Shown here: positions 47,221-59,081 of the stretch, piece by piece
How positions within the stretch are numbered: the stretch's first letter is position 1
Layout: every line of letters begins with the position of its first letter
Assembly: GCF_020733705.1 (NCBI RefSeq)
Contig: NZ_JAJFZM010000001.1
Location: 1,612,001 to 1,676,000, forward strand
Length of the DNA: 64,000 nt
DNA from: Nocardia australiensis
GTDB taxonomy: Bacteria > Actinomycetota > Actinomycetes > Mycobacteriales > Mycobacteriaceae
Reading direction: 5' to 3'
Notes under the pieces: model-generated
The model's input: only the letters and a program-made list of their open reading frames with translations
Told to the model about the DNA's origin: nothing
Databases searched by the model: none
Position numbers and translations under genes: made by a program

Positions 47221-47304
47221 ACATTGGGTTATGGCGGCTGGCTTGCCATGTCGGATTCACGGGATGTGGCAACCACTGTGAATCCTTACCTCTAGGCTGT
47301 TGCC

Positions 47305-49167
47305 GTGCGAGGAATCGGGGCGCGCGGCGATACCCGAACCCGGGTTCGGGCGGCATCGGCGCTGGCGACAGCTATGGTCATGGCCCGCACCACCGGGGCG
47401 TTCTACGTCATGGGTGGTGTGCTTGGCATGCTTATCACTGCCATCGCACCGGGAGACGAGGGTAATCGACTGCTGGTGGGCGCGGCGGCGGCGATCGCCC
47501 TGATTCTCGGTCTGACGCTGCTCGCCTGGGGACCGCGCCTGCCGCATTCCATCCACCACGGATACGTCGCGATCGCGACCGTGCTGGTGACCATCGCGGT
47601 GCATTCGTTCCCGAACACCGTCGGCGCGGTCAGCCTGGCCGCGTTCTATGTGTTCGTGGCGTGTGACGCGGCACTGTTCTTCGCGTGGTCGGAGGCGCTC
47701 GCGCACATCGCGTTCGCGATGGTGCTGTGTTTATGGGTGCTGCCCACCCGGCCCGTGGCTCCGTCGCTGCCGTGGTGGTCGGGATTGATTCCGGCCGGTG
47801 TCACCTTCGGTGTCGGTGTCGTCGTCGGCATCCTCACGCGGATGGCGTCGGAAGCCGATATCGACGTGCTGACCGGCTTGCTCAACCGGCGCGGCTTCGA
47901 CCGGGCGCTGAACGCCGCTATCGAACACGCCACCCGCAGCGAACAGGGACTGGCGCTGGTGCTGGTCGACCTCGACCGCTTCCGGAAGATCAATGACCAC
48001 CTCGGCCAGCGCGCCGGAGACGCGGTATTGCAGCGAGTCGCGGACACCTGGTCGAAGCTGCTCGCGCCGGATCAACGGCTGGCCCGTTACGGCGGTGACG
48101 CTTTCGCGCTGTTGATGCCGAATACCACTGAGCAGGCGGCGATTCTGCTCACCGAGCAATTACGGGCCGCGGTTACCACCGGCTGTTCGGCCGGTGTCAC
48201 CTCATGGCAGCAGGGGGAATCGGGTTCGCTGCTTGTCAGTCGTGCCGACGTGGGTCTCTATCGGGCCAAGCAGGCCGGGCGGAACCGGACAGTGCTCGAG
48301 TCCTCGCGGCAGCTGCCGCTGGCCGTCGAATTGCGTGAGGCGATCGACAGCGGCGCCCTGGACGTGCACTACCAGCCGATCGTCAGCTTGAGCGAAGGCG
48401 GCGGCAGGGCGGTTGGTGTGGAGGCACTGCTGCGCTGGTCGTCGAGCGCGCAGCCGGACGTAACCACCGAGGGGCTAATCCGGGTTGCCGAGGAATACGA
48501 TCTCATCTCCGATCTGGACGAGCTGGTCTTGCGGCGGGCCTGCGCGGACGCGGCCCGGCTGCAGGAGACCTTCGCCCAGCTCGACCTGACACTGAACGTC
48601 AATGTGAGCGGTCTGGAGTTGGCCGAGTCGGGATACGCGGACCGGGTCGCGAATATCCTGGCCGGCACCGGCTGGCCCGCCGATCAACTGGTGCTCGAGG
48701 TGACCGAGAGCGAACTGGCCGCCGAATCCCAAACGGCCATCGCGAATTTGCACACGCTGCGGGAGCGGGGCGTGCGTATCGCCATTGACGACTTCGGAAC
48801 CGGGTACTCCTCGTTGAGCAGGCTGGCTACGCTGCCGAGCGACATCCTCAAGGTGGATCAGTCCTTCGTTGCCGCGATTCGTTCGGACTCGCCCGCGCCA
48901 CCGCTGCTCGGCGTGATCGCCGCGCTGAGCAAGTCGCTGGACCTGCAGGTTATCGCCGAGGGTGTGGAGACCGAATATCAAGCGGCGGTTCTCACCGAGC
49001 TCGGTTTCGCACTCGCGCAGGGCTACCACTACAGCGATTCGCATCCGGTCGCGGATCTGATCAGCGACCTCAATAAGGGAAACGGCCGGGTCGGCCCTGG
49101 GCTTACCGATCGCGGACTCGGTGGCGGCGATATGCATGCGGCGAACGGCTGGGTTCCGCTCGGATAA
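47305..49167 (+). CDS. GGDEF-EAL protein, likely c-di-GMP phosphodiesterase
   Basis: The 620-residue protein has about five to six N-terminal membrane helices (to about residue 180), then a GGDEF-type domain starting DIDVLTGLLNRRGFD. Its signature is RYGGDAFALL, where the Glu of GGDEF is Ala, so cyclase activity is doubtful. The EAL domain has GVEALLRW, NVNVSG, EVTESEL, IDDFGTGYSS and LKVDQSF and VIAEGVE, so the phosphodiesterase site looks complete. The degenerate domain may bind GTP as a regulator. The GTG at 47305 is the start. Confidence 0.93.
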   Translation: MRGIGARGDTRTRVRAASALATAMVMARTTGAFYVMGGVLGMLITAIAPGDEGNRLLVGAAAAIALILGLTLLAWGPRLPHSIHHGYVAIATVLVTIAVHSFPNTVGAVSLAAFYVFVACDAALFFAWSEALAHIAFAMVLCLWVLPTRPVAPSLPWWSGLIPAGVTFGVGVVVGILTRMASEADIDVLTGLLNRRGFDRALNAAIEHATRSEQGLALVLVDLDRFRKINDHLGQRAGDAVLQRVADTWSKLLAPDQRLARYGGDAFALLMPNTTEQAAILLTEQLRAAVTTGCSAGVTSWQQGESGSLLVSRADVGLYRAKQAGRNRTVLESSRQLPLAVELREAIDSGALDVHYQPIVSLSEGGGRAVGVEALLRWSSSAQPDVTTEGLIRVAEEYDLISDLDELVLRRACADAARLQETFAQLDLTLNVNVSGLELAESGYADRVANILAGTGWPADQLVLEVTESELAAESQTAIANLHTLRERGVRIAIDDFGTGYSSLSRLATLPSDILKVDQSFVAAIRSDSPAPPLLGVIAALSKSLDLQVIAEGVETEYQAAVLTELGFALAQGYHYSDSHPVADLISDLNKGNGRVGPGLTDRGLGGGDMHAANGWVPLG

Positions 49168-49411
49168 TCCGGCTTGGCCGCCGCCGCCTCAACCCCCAAT
49201 GGCTACCCCCCTAAACCCGAACTAGCTCGGTGAATGGCACCAGCGGGGGTGCTTCTCGGGCGATGTCGCAGCCATGTGCCACGCACCGCTCTGCCGTGAG
49301 GAGGATCTGGCATGTGGTCTTGCCAGAATGGGGGAGTTGTGAGACGTTTTGTCTGGAGGTGCTTGGTGGTTGGCCCGGGTGCTGAACTTCGATTTGATGG
49401 GTGAAGTGCAA

Positions 49412-50662
49412 ATGACGCATGACAACCAGCTGTTGCCGACTCCGGCGCTGTTCACGGAGTTTCCGTTTCGACAGGCCGTTGCGGTGCTCGCGCCCGGCGA
49501 TCTGCGCTGCACCGCGGCGCAGCGTGATTCGTTCCGGCGGTTCGCACAGGTCGGCGACCCGCTGGCGGACGATGTCGTAGCGATGATTCAGCGGTTGCCC
49601 ATCGGTGCGGGTCGCGGGATGTTCGAGATGGCTGTCGAAGGCGGTATCGATTCGGTGCCGGACGCGCCGAAGGAGCTGCGGGCGTTCTTCGAACAGGTCG
49701 AGGCAGACCCGTACTGGCTCGATCGCGACAAGATCGACCGCGGCGCGCGCGTGGTCGGTCGCACCAGTGTCTGGGGTGGTATCGCCATGGGCATGTTCGC
49801 CCTGATGGGCGGTTACCTCGCATCGCGCGCGGACAAAACGCTCGTCGGCACCGGCGACCTGGACGCGATGGCGCCGCGCAGGTTGGCCGAAACCACCCAG
49901 TGGTGGCTGGATGTCACGACTATCGGTGGGCTGCGGCGTAATCAGGTTGGTTACCAGAGCGTGCTGCGAGTGCGACTGATGCACGCGCTGGTGCGGGCGG
50001 GAATGAATCGCCGCCCCGATTGGGATTACGAGGCATGGGATCACCCGGTGAACCAGGTGCTCACCGTCGGCACCCTCGGCCTGTTCTCGATGGCGAATCT
50101 GGTTGGCGCACAGGCACTCGGCCTGCGATTCTCCGCCGAGGAGAAGGACGCGGTCTTCCACCTGTGGCGTTATGTGGGCTTCCTGCTCGGCATCGACGCG
50201 GAAATCCTGCCGACCAATGAGACCGATACCTGGCGTGCGTTCTGGATACTGGCCGACACCGAGTTCATTCCCGATGACGATTCCCGCCGCTTGGCCCAGG
50301 CGCTCATCCCGGCGGCAGGCGGCCTGTTCATCGGCAACGACACTGCCGCGCAGCGCGTGATCCGCGGGGCGATCACCAGCTACATGGTCGCCTACAGCCG
50401 AATCATCCTCGGCCCCACCAACGCGGACTTCCTCGGCCTGCCCAACAGCAAACTTTCCCAGTCCGCCGTCATGGCCACCGCCGTCGTCAACGGCGCCCTC
50501 GAGATTTCCCGCCAACTACTCCCCGGCGCAACCCGATTCCACGAAAACCTCGGCGCCCGCATCCGCGCTCGCCTGGTCCGAGGCTCCATCGCCCGCAATG
50601 GGGGCGACCGAACGTACGCCCGTCACGACACCTTCGCCGCGAGCCGGAGACACGCGGGGTAG
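49412..50662 (+). CDS. MpaB/DUF2236-family oxygenase
   Basis: The protein of about 416 residues matches the MpaB (DUF2236) family that includes the latex-clearing b-type haem oxygenases: GRTSVWGGIAMGMFALMGGY, LAETTQWWLDVTTIGG, and VRLMHALVRAGMNRRPDWD, with the conserved His in RLMHALVR. It may oxidise an unsaturated lipid or polymer. ATG codons at 49397 and 49412 are both possible; GGTGAAG precedes the second. Confidence 0.82.
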   Translation: MTHDNQLLPTPALFTEFPFRQAVAVLAPGDLRCTAAQRDSFRRFAQVGDPLADDVVAMIQRLPIGAGRGMFEMAVEGGIDSVPDAPKELRAFFEQVEADPYWLDRDKIDRGARVVGRTSVWGGIAMGMFALMGGYLASRADKTLVGTGDLDAMAPRRLAETTQWWLDVTTIGGLRRNQVGYQSVLRVRLMHALVRAGMNRRPDWDYEAWDHPVNQVLTVGTLGLFSMANLVGAQALGLRFSAEEKDAVFHLWRYVGFLLGIDAEILPTNETDTWRAFWILADTEFIPDDDSRRLAQALIPAAGGLFIGNDTAAQRVIRGAITSYMVAYSRIILGPTNADFLGLPNSKLSQSAVMATAVVNGALEISRQLLPGATRFHENLGARIRARLVRGSIARNGGDRTYARHDTFAASRRHAG

Positions 50663-50930
50663 TTTCCGATGGGTCTCCGGCAATGGGGTGATTGTGGAGA
50701 TCGGTGGCGACCGCGCGCATGTTCGTGACGACAGCTTCGGCCACGGGGCGCATGGCGTCGGCGTGGGTAGTTGGGACGGGCTCTCGGTTGATCGTGGGGA
50801 TCAGCGGTGACCGCGGGTAGGTCAATTGCGGCAGCGCGCACTACGAGTCGTATCGCGTGACGGGCGGAGGGGCTTCGACGCATCATCCACGGGCAGCGGC
50901 AACGCAGCGATCGCGCGGTACGGTGCGGGA

Positions 50931-51887
50931 ATGACCGGACGGGTGCGGATTGGGCTGGTCTTCGGGTTTTGTATCGGGGCCGGGGTGGCGGGGCAGGGGC
51001 GGATCAACGGTGCGCTGGGGGCGCGGTTGCATGATGGGATCGCCGCTGCCTGTATCAGTTTCGGCCTCGGGTTGATGGTGTTGGTGATCGCGTTCGCGCT
51101 CAGCCGTCGGTTGCGTGCTGGGCTGGTGCGGGTCCGCGCGGCCGTCAGATCGGGTGAGCTGCGAGCCTGGCAGCTGCTCGGCGGACTGTGCGGCGCGTTC
51201 TTCGTTGCCTGTCAGGGGCTTACGGTGGCCGCCATCGGCATCACCGCGTTCACCGTGGCGGTAGTCGCGGGGCAGCTGCTGAGCAGTCTGGTCGTCGACC
51301 GGCTCGGATTGGCTCCGAATGGACGTACACCGGTCACCCCGCTTCGCCTTGGTGGCGCCGCGCTGGCGCTGGTTGCGGTCGTTTTGGCCGCGACAGGTCG
51401 TTCCGGTACACCGGCCGGTGCTGCCGCTGTGCCCGAGTGGCTGCGCGACGGTCCGGCCGCGCTACTGGTCATATTGCCCGCGCTGGCTGGTATCGGCCTG
51501 GCTTGGCAGCAGGCGGTCAACGGTCGGGTGGGGACCGTCGGTGGCCCATTCGCCGCCACCCTGGTGAACTTCGGCATCGGCACCATCGCACTACTCGCGC
51601 TCGAATCGCTCGTCCTCGCCCGCGCGGGGTGGCCAAATGAATTCCCCAGTGAACCATGGCTTTACGTCGGCGGCCTCATCGGCGTCGCATTCATCGTCCT
51701 GGCCGCGCTGGCGGTGCAATGGATCGGCGTGCTACTACTCGGCCTGACATCGGTAGCCGGCCAACTGCTCGCCTCGATCCTGCTCGACCTCGTAATCCCA
51801 ACGGGCGCAGGACTATCCGTTACCGCGGTAATCGGTTGCGCGCTCACCTTCGTAGCGGTCGTCGTCGCGGCCCGCTCGCGAACCTAA
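50931..51887 (+). CDS. DMT-superfamily transporter (YdcZ/DUF606-like)
   Basis: The 318-residue protein has about ten membrane helices in two repeated halves. Each half begins with a GxxxxxQ segment (GAGVAGQGRINGALGARL and GIGLAWQQAVNGRVGTVGG), the mark of the DUF606 repeat. It is a predicted small-metabolite exporter of unknown substrate. The ATG at 50931 precedes the first helix. Confidence 0.85.
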   Translation: MTGRVRIGLVFGFCIGAGVAGQGRINGALGARLHDGIAAACISFGLGLMVLVIAFALSRRLRAGLVRVRAAVRSGELRAWQLLGGLCGAFFVACQGLTVAAIGITAFTVAVVAGQLLSSLVVDRLGLAPNGRTPVTPLRLGGAALALVAVVLAATGRSGTPAGAAAVPEWLRDGPAALLVILPALAGIGLAWQQAVNGRVGTVGGPFAATLVNFGIGTIALLALESLVLARAGWPNEFPSEPWLYVGGLIGVAFIVLAALAVQWIGVLLLGLTSVAGQLLASILLDLVIPTGAGLSVTAVIGCALTFVAVVVAARSRT

Positions 51888-51954
51888 CGGGTGCGATAGT
51901 CCACCGCCGAGCCGATCGCCGCCTGACCCCTGGGGGGAGTCCGTGCTAGAGCGT

Positions 51955-53496
51955 TCAGCTCAATTTGCTCGAGCGCAGTTCGTGGCCCTTGGAGGTTTTG
52001 CAGCGGCCGGATTCGAGGTCCCATTGCCAGCCGTGCAAGTTGCAGGTGAGGGTATTGCCTTCCACCACACCGAATTTCGATAGGTCGGCCTTCAGGTGGG
52101 GGCAGCGACGCTGGATTTCCCAGCCGGCGAGTTCGGTCGACGCGGAATCGTCGTGCGCCTCGGCGAACCAGCCGTCCGCGTAGGCGATGCGCTCATCGGT
52201 GAGGCATTTGAAGAAGGTGTAGAGGAACTCGTTGTAGCCGCCGATGCGCCACGCCTGGAAGCGAGTGGACAGGAAGATGGTGTTTACCCAGTCCGGCTCG
52301 TTGTCGCGCAGCACGGTGCGCACCAGTTCCGGTGCGATGCGGAAACCGTAGCGGTACTTGCCTTCTCCCTCGATCGGGCTGCGAACCACGCGCTTGGGGA
52401 AGTCGAGCACTACGGTCTCGTCGCCGAGCACCAGGCCGACGGGATAGCCGATGCCGTCGCAGATGAGATCGCTTTGGGCCATGATCGGCTCGAACAGCGC
52501 CTGCAACGGCTCGAGTAGCGGGTCTCCGACAGCGGGTGCCCACGAAGCCTTTTCGGCCTCGAGCACCGGTGCGAGACGCTGTGCCATCCGCTCGATGTAG
52601 TCGGCCTTGTTGTCGTAGATCAGTCCCGGCTCGAACGGGTGGGTCAACGACAGTTCGGCGCCACGCACGTCGGCGACGGAACCGGGGATCATCAGAATCC
52701 CGCCCTCGTTGCCGTGGATGCGCATCTGGTCCAGGAACACCATCTGGTCCGGGAAGATGTTGCCCTCGTCGCCGCGATCGTCATTGAGGTAGCGCAGTTC
52801 GTCGTCGAGGAACACCGGGGGACCCGCCGACGGCACCACCCAGGTGGCGCCTACCTGCTCGATATAGCTGCGGCAACGATCCATACCGCGCTGGCGCTTC
52901 TGCTTGCCGAAGTTCGACTTGGTGCGGTTGGGGATGTCGTAGACCATCGGGTACCAGATGGCGCCCGAGTACTGCAGCAGGTGAATGTCGATGTGGCCGA
53001 AGGAATCGTGCAATACATCCATGTCGACGGGGCGGGCGTCGTTCATGTTGAAACAGGTGGTCGTGCCGTCGGAGACGACCAGCCCGGAGTCGCCGATGGG
53101 ACCGTCGGCGGGCGCGCGCAGCGCGATGATCATGACGTCGATATCGCCGCCGGGACCGCTGACAGTGTGCTTGACCGAATCCTCGGTCTCGAAGAATTTG
53201 GTGAAGCCGAGGTGCTCGAGCTCCCGCTTCAGATCCGGGACGGGAAAGTCCGGCAGCAGTACCGTCGCGTCCTTGTTGACATGCTTCGCCAGGTTTTCGG
53301 CGTCGAAGTGATCGCGGTGCAGGTGCGAGACGTACAGGAAGTCGCAATCGCCCAGCTCGTCCCAATCCAGTTGGGTGTTGTCGGGGAACGGGAACCACGA
53401 ACCGAGGTAAGCGGGGTTGACCCAGGGATCGCAAAGAATCGACCCGGCCACGGTGCGGATATGGAATCCGGCGTGTCCGACGCTGGTGATCTGCAC
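51955..53496 (-). CDS. Metallo-beta-lactamase fold fused to Rieske 2Fe-2S domain
   Basis: The 513-residue protein starts with an MBL fold (VGHAGFHIRTVAGSILCDPW, then SHLHRDHFDAE with the HxHxDH metal motif). It ends with a Rieske domain (RRCPHLKADL and CNLHGWQWD, supplying Cys-His and Cys-His ligands). The same pair of domains occurs, in the other order, in CMP-NeuAc hydroxylase. M. tuberculosis Rv3818 (from memory) is the likely counterpart, next to the acyltransferase Rv3816c. The substrate is unknown. Confidence 0.88.
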   Translation of the reverse strand: MQITSVGHAGFHIRTVAGSILCDPWVNPAYLGSWFPFPDNTQLDWDELGDCDFLYVSHLHRDHFDAENLAKHVNKDATVLLPDFPVPDLKRELEHLGFTKFFETEDSVKHTVSGPGGDIDVMIIALRAPADGPIGDSGLVVSDGTTTCFNMNDARPVDMDVLHDSFGHIDIHLLQYSGAIWYPMVYDIPNRTKSNFGKQKRQRGMDRCRSYIEQVGATWVVPSAGPPVFLDDELRYLNDDRGDEGNIFPDQMVFLDQMRIHGNEGGILMIPGSVADVRGAELSLTHPFEPGLIYDNKADYIERMAQRLAPVLEAEKASWAPAVGDPLLEPLQALFEPIMAQSDLICDGIGYPVGLVLGDETVVLDFPKRVVRSPIEGEGKYRYGFRIAPELVRTVLRDNEPDWVNTIFLSTRFQAWRIGGYNEFLYTFFKCLTDERIAYADGWFAEAHDDSASTELAGWEIQRRCPHLKADLSKFGVVEGNTLTCNLHGWQWDLESGRCKTSKGHELRSSKLS

Positions 53497-53686
53497 GAGC
53501 TGCTCCTCCTAGCCGTTACCAGCCACCCAGGGTAACGGCTGTTTCCGATTGCGGTGTTCACGGTGCCCCCGTGCGGCGACGCACGCCGCCGACTCCGGGC
53601 CTGTCGACCACGCCTTCGTACCCGATCGCGATGTTCAACGGTGTCTGAGTGGTCCGTCGCTCCGCCGCAACGAATGACGCGTGCCG

Positions 53687-54583
53687 CTACGGCGAAACAT
53701 CGCCGATGCAGTAGCCCTCGGTGCCTTCGGTCAGGGTGAAGGTGCGGGTCTGGGTGCCGCCCGAGGAGCTGGTCACAGGGACCTGGACGGTGATATAGCC
53801 GGTGCGCAGCTGCTCGGAGTGGATTTCCTGGTTGTCGAACTTGGTGACGCCGGTCAGCTTGCCGGGGTTGCTCGCCAACGGCGCCGCGCCGGGTGTGCCG
53901 CTGTCGGCGGGGTCCCAGGTCGACGCCGAGCAGACCAGGGGATAGGTGTCTTCCTTGTCGGAGGGGTCGAGCGGGCTGCCTGTCGAGCGGGCCAGGTATC
54001 GGCGCACGGTGTGACGGGCGTCGGCGTCATCGGGGCCGGGTTCGGTGCCCGCACGGGCCACCCACGGGCAGACGACGTGCGCCGAGTTCTCGATACCGGA
54101 TTCGACCCAGGTCCTATCGAAGGTGACCGTGGTGTTCGCGCTCTTCCAGGTGACAGCGTTCGGGGTGAGGGTCCCCGGCTGTGCGAGGGCGTCGAGCACC
54201 TCGTGGCTGTTGGTGTCGATGTCGATGATGTTGGCCGGAGCCATCATCCAGCACGTGGCCTGCAATGCCGTGGGCGTCGCGGTTACTAGGTCGGCACCGA
54301 AGCGGGCCGCGACCTTGTCGGCACCGGGCAGGCCGGGAACGCTGCCGACGGGCGGCGTCGACGCGCTGATCGAGTGCGTTGCGGAGGTCGACGCTGTGCT
54401 GTTGGCAGTGCTCGGCGACGCACTAGTGGATTCGGTCGCTCGGTTCGGCTCGTCACCGGGGATTCCGGACACGGAATCGCAACCGGTGAGCAGGATGGCC
54501 CCGGTCAGTGCCAGGCTGCCGATTAATGCCAGACGGTGGTCCTTCCGGTCGCGTCGACGCGTTGTCGGTCGGGGGCGTTCCAC
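53687..54583 (-). CDS. Putative lipoprotein
   Basis: The GTG at 54583 follows AGAGGA at 8 bases; a GTG at 54628 is possible. After an Arg-rich head the signal ends with the lipobox LTGC. A Ser/Thr-rich linker follows, then a domain with Trp and paired Cys (LQATCWMMAPANIIDIDT, HVVCPWVARAG, LVCSASTWDPAD, EGYCIGDVSP). It is likely anchored outside the membrane. The function is unknown. Confidence 0.78.
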   Translation of the reverse strand: MERPRPTTRRRDRKDHRLALIGSLALTGAILLTGCDSVSGIPGDEPNRATESTSASPSTANSTASTSATHSISASTPPVGSVPGLPGADKVAARFGADLVTATPTALQATCWMMAPANIIDIDTNSHEVLDALAQPGTLTPNAVTWKSANTTVTFDRTWVESGIENSAHVVCPWVARAGTEPGPDDADARHTVRRYLARSTGSPLDPSDKEDTYPLVCSASTWDPADSGTPGAAPLASNPGKLTGVTKFDNQEIHSEQLRTGYITVQVPVTSSSGGTQTRTFTLTEGTEGYCIGDVSP

Positions 54584-54717
54584 TTCGACAGTCCTCTTTC
54601 GTAGGCGTTCGGTCGGGCTACCACTCACGGTCCCCGTCCGGTTCGACGCTCACGAGTAGGAGCGAGTGGCGGCGGCTATGCCGGAATGGGACAGTCAGCG
54701 ACTACGCTAGCGGACTT

Positions 54718-55470
54718 GTGGAACCCGTCTACCGGACGATCATCGGCCTGGCCCGTACCGTCTTCTTCCTCGAAGGTCTCAAGTTCACCGTCAAAGGCGC
54801 GCAGCACATCCCTGCGCGGGGTGGTGCCGTGATCGCGGTCAACCACACCGGGTACATGGACTTCACCTATGCGGGGCTGCCGGCGCGCACGCCCAAGCGC
54901 TACATCCGCTTCATGGCGAAAAAGGAAGTGTTCGACAACAAAATTTCCGGCCCGATCATGCGGGCGCTCAAGCATATCCCGGTAGACCGCGGCGCCGGCG
55001 CCGACTCGTACCAGGCCGCGGTGGACTATCTCCGCAAGGGCGAACTGGTCGGCGTGTATCCCGAGGCGACCATTAGTCGCAGCTTCGAGATCAAGGACTT
55101 CAAGTCCGGCGCCGCGCGCATGGCGATCGAGTCCGGGGTGCCGATCATTCCCATCGTCATTTGGGGCGCGCAGCGGGTGTGGACGAAGGGCTTCCCCAAG
55201 CGTCTGGGTCGCACCAACACTCCGATCTACATCGCCGTCGGCGAGCCCATCGCGCCCTACGAACCCGCCGCGGATCTCACCGCCCAGCTCCGCTCGACCA
55301 TGCGGGAGCTGTTGGCGGACCTGCAGCGCGACTATCCCCATGAGCCGGGCGCCTACTGGGTGCCCGCCCGTCTCGGTGGCGGCGCGCCCACCCTGGAACA
55401 AGCCGATGCCATGGACGCCGCCGAAGCCGAGGAGAAGGCCGCGCGCCGGGCGTCGAAGGATTCTCGATAG
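54718..55470 (+). CDS. 1-acyl-sn-glycerol-3-phosphate acyltransferase
   Basis: The 250-residue protein has the PlsC motifs: NHTGYMDF (HxxxxD), FMAKKEVFDNK, and VGVYPEATISRS (the third motif, with EATIS in place of the common EGTRS). It adds an acyl group to lysophosphatidate or a related lipid at the membrane. The GTG at 54718 gives the start EPVYRTIIGLARTVF seen in the M. tuberculosis Rv3816c protein. Confidence 0.92.
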   Translation: MEPVYRTIIGLARTVFFLEGLKFTVKGAQHIPARGGAVIAVNHTGYMDFTYAGLPARTPKRYIRFMAKKEVFDNKISGPIMRALKHIPVDRGAGADSYQAAVDYLRKGELVGVYPEATISRSFEIKDFKSGAARMAIESGVPIIPIVIWGAQRVWTKGFPKRLGRTNTPIYIAVGEPIAPYEPAADLTAQLRSTMRELLADLQRDYPHEPGAYWVPARLGGGAPTLEQADAMDAAEAEEKAARRASKDSR

Positions 55471-55489
55471 GGGAGTGATGGCGCGCGAA

Positions 55490-55527
55490 CCGGACGGCGC
55501 GGCATCCAGGAATGCCGTGCCGTCCGG
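55490..55527. terminator. Bidirectional terminator between acyltransferase and copA
   Basis: CCGGACGGC pairs with GCCGTCCGG and the inner GGCAT with ATGCC, separated by two-base mismatches, around a 6-base loop. It lies between convergent genes. Confidence 0.75.
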
Positions 55528-55547
55528 ATTCCTGTGTCAGTGGCCGA

Positions 55548-57803
<2,256 letters not shown>

Positions 57804-57831
57804 CGTGGCTCCGTTCTGTAGTGGTGGGCGG

Positions 57832-58761
57832 TCAGTGGCCGTGGCCGCTGTGCGCGGGTTCCGGTGTCGTCGCGCCGTGGCCTTCAGGCACTGGTGCGAC
57901 GCTCAGCGTGAACTCGGCCGTGCGCACGACTCCGTCGTGCTGGAAGTCCAGGAACAGCCGGTAGTCGCCCGCGCTCGGTGCGGTGACGTAGAAGGTGATG
58001 CCGGGACCGGACGGGGTCACCCCGTCGCCGGGGTGGCCGTCCGGATGGACGTGCAGGTAGCCCAGGTCGTCGGCACGAAGGGCGACGAGATGACCGTACG
58101 CGGCGAGGTAGGGCTGTAGGTCGGTGACCGGCTTGCCGTCGCGGCTGACCGAAAGGACCACCTTCGACGCCTGCCCCGGCGTGACCTTGCCATCCAGGGT
58201 AACGGTGTAGCCGCCGACCGTGCTGGTGCCGGCCGCGGCGGGCAGCGGCTGCGGATCGTAATTCCCCGCGACCCGCAGGTCCGCGCCGAGGATCAGGTTA
58301 TCGCCGCCTTCGGGAGTGAAGTCGGCGAAGACGCGATAGTCACCGGCGCGGCTGAGGTCGAGCGGGACGCTCCAGGTTCCGGCTGGATCGAGCGAGGGGT
58401 GCACGTGCTGGAATGCGGCCATATCGCGGCGGACGACGATGAGGTGTAGGTCCTTGTCGTGGGTGTTGACGTAGCGGGTGACCGGGGTGCCTGCCTGGTC
58501 GAGGATGCGCAATCGCAACGGTGCGTTCGCCGCCGCGGTTGTCTGGGTGGTGTCCAGGCGCAGTGTGTATCCACTTTCGGTGGTCATCATTCCTCCGGGT
58601 ACTTGCTCAGGACGCGGTGCGCCGTCGGCGGGCCCGTCCTCATGTGACATCGAATCGTGTGTGGTGGGCTTCGGCCCGAGTGCGGCACCGGTGGCCAGCG
58701 CGATCCCGAAGACCGCCGCGAGGCCCAGGGCGAATCCGGCGAACTTGCTGGATGTGTTCAT
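57832..58761 (-). CDS. Secreted His/Met-rich copper-associated protein
   Basis: The 309-residue protein has a signal peptide or N-terminal anchor ([20 protein letters not shown]) followed by [10 protein letters not shown] and GGMMTTE. Two beta-sandwich repeats follow, each with His pairs ([16 protein letters not shown] and [16 protein letters not shown]). The tail ends [16 protein letters not shown]. These Met and His groups suit copper binding outside the membrane. Gaps of about 28 bases to copA and to the chaperone gene indicate one operon. Confidence 0.78.
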   Translation of the reverse strand: MNTSSKFAGFALGLAAVFGIALATGAALGPKPTTHDSMSHEDGPADGAPRPEQVPGGMMTTESGYTLRLDTTQTTAAANAPLRLRILDQAGTPVTRYVNTHDKDLHLIVVRRDMAAFQHVHPSLDPAGTWSVPLDLSRAGDYRVFADFTPEGGDNLILGADLRVAGNYDPQPLPAAAGTSTVGGYTVTLDGKVTPGQASKVVLSVSRDGKPVTDLQPYLAAYGHLVALRADDLGYLHVHPDGHPGDGVTPSGPGITFYVTAPSAGDYRLFLDFQHDGVVRTAEFTLSVAPVPEGHGATTPEPAHSGHGH

Positions 58762-58788
58762 CGGGATGCTCCGTCCTTGTCGCTGGGA

Positions 58789-59004
58789 TCAGTCGGCGAT
58801 CCGGTAGCCCGCATTGTCGACGGCCGCGGCGATCGCATCGCGCTCGATCGGGGTCGCGCTGTCGACGCTGACCGTGCCGCTGTCGAGGTCAACGGCCACG
58901 GCGGTGACGCCCGGAATGCGGCCGACCTCCTCGCGGACCGAGTTGACGCAGCATCCGCAGGTCATTCCGGTGACGGTGACAGTGGCGGTAGCGGCAGCGC
59001 TCAT
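58789..59004 (-). CDS. HMA-domain copper chaperone (CopZ-like)
   Basis: AAGGAGAG lies 5 bases before the ATG at 59004. The 71-residue protein is one HMA domain: VTVTGMTCGCCVNSVREEVG, where the two ligand Cys are in CGCC, and AIAAAVDNAGYRIAD at the end. It would hand Cu(I) to the CopA HMA domain. It heads the operon. Confidence 0.93.
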   Translation of the reverse strand: MSAAATATVTVTGMTCGCCVNSVREEVGRIPGVTAVAVDLDSGTVSVDSATPIERDAIAAAVDNAGYRIAD

Positions 59005-59053
59005 TGGGTCTCTCCTTCTCGCGGCGACAGCCCGTGCTGTCGAATTGAGAATT

Positions 59054-59081
59054 ACCATACCCCCCTAGGGTACATTGTCAA
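59054..59081 (-). promoter_or_regulatory. Copper-operon promoter with embedded CsoR/RicR-type operator
   Basis: On the minus strand a consensus -35 TTGACA (59076-59081) and a -10-like TATGGT (59054-59059) are 16 bases apart. Between and across them lies a dyad read on + as TACCCCCCTAGGGTA (59058-59072), the form bound by copper repressors of the CsoR/RicR family. Repression in low copper and release with Cu(I) is the expected control. The repressor gene is not in the window. Confidence 0.75.

Noticed and set aside
49211..50515. Minus-strand open frame of 434 codons
   Set aside because: It is opposite the MpaB-type oxygenase gene, which has the real domain signals.
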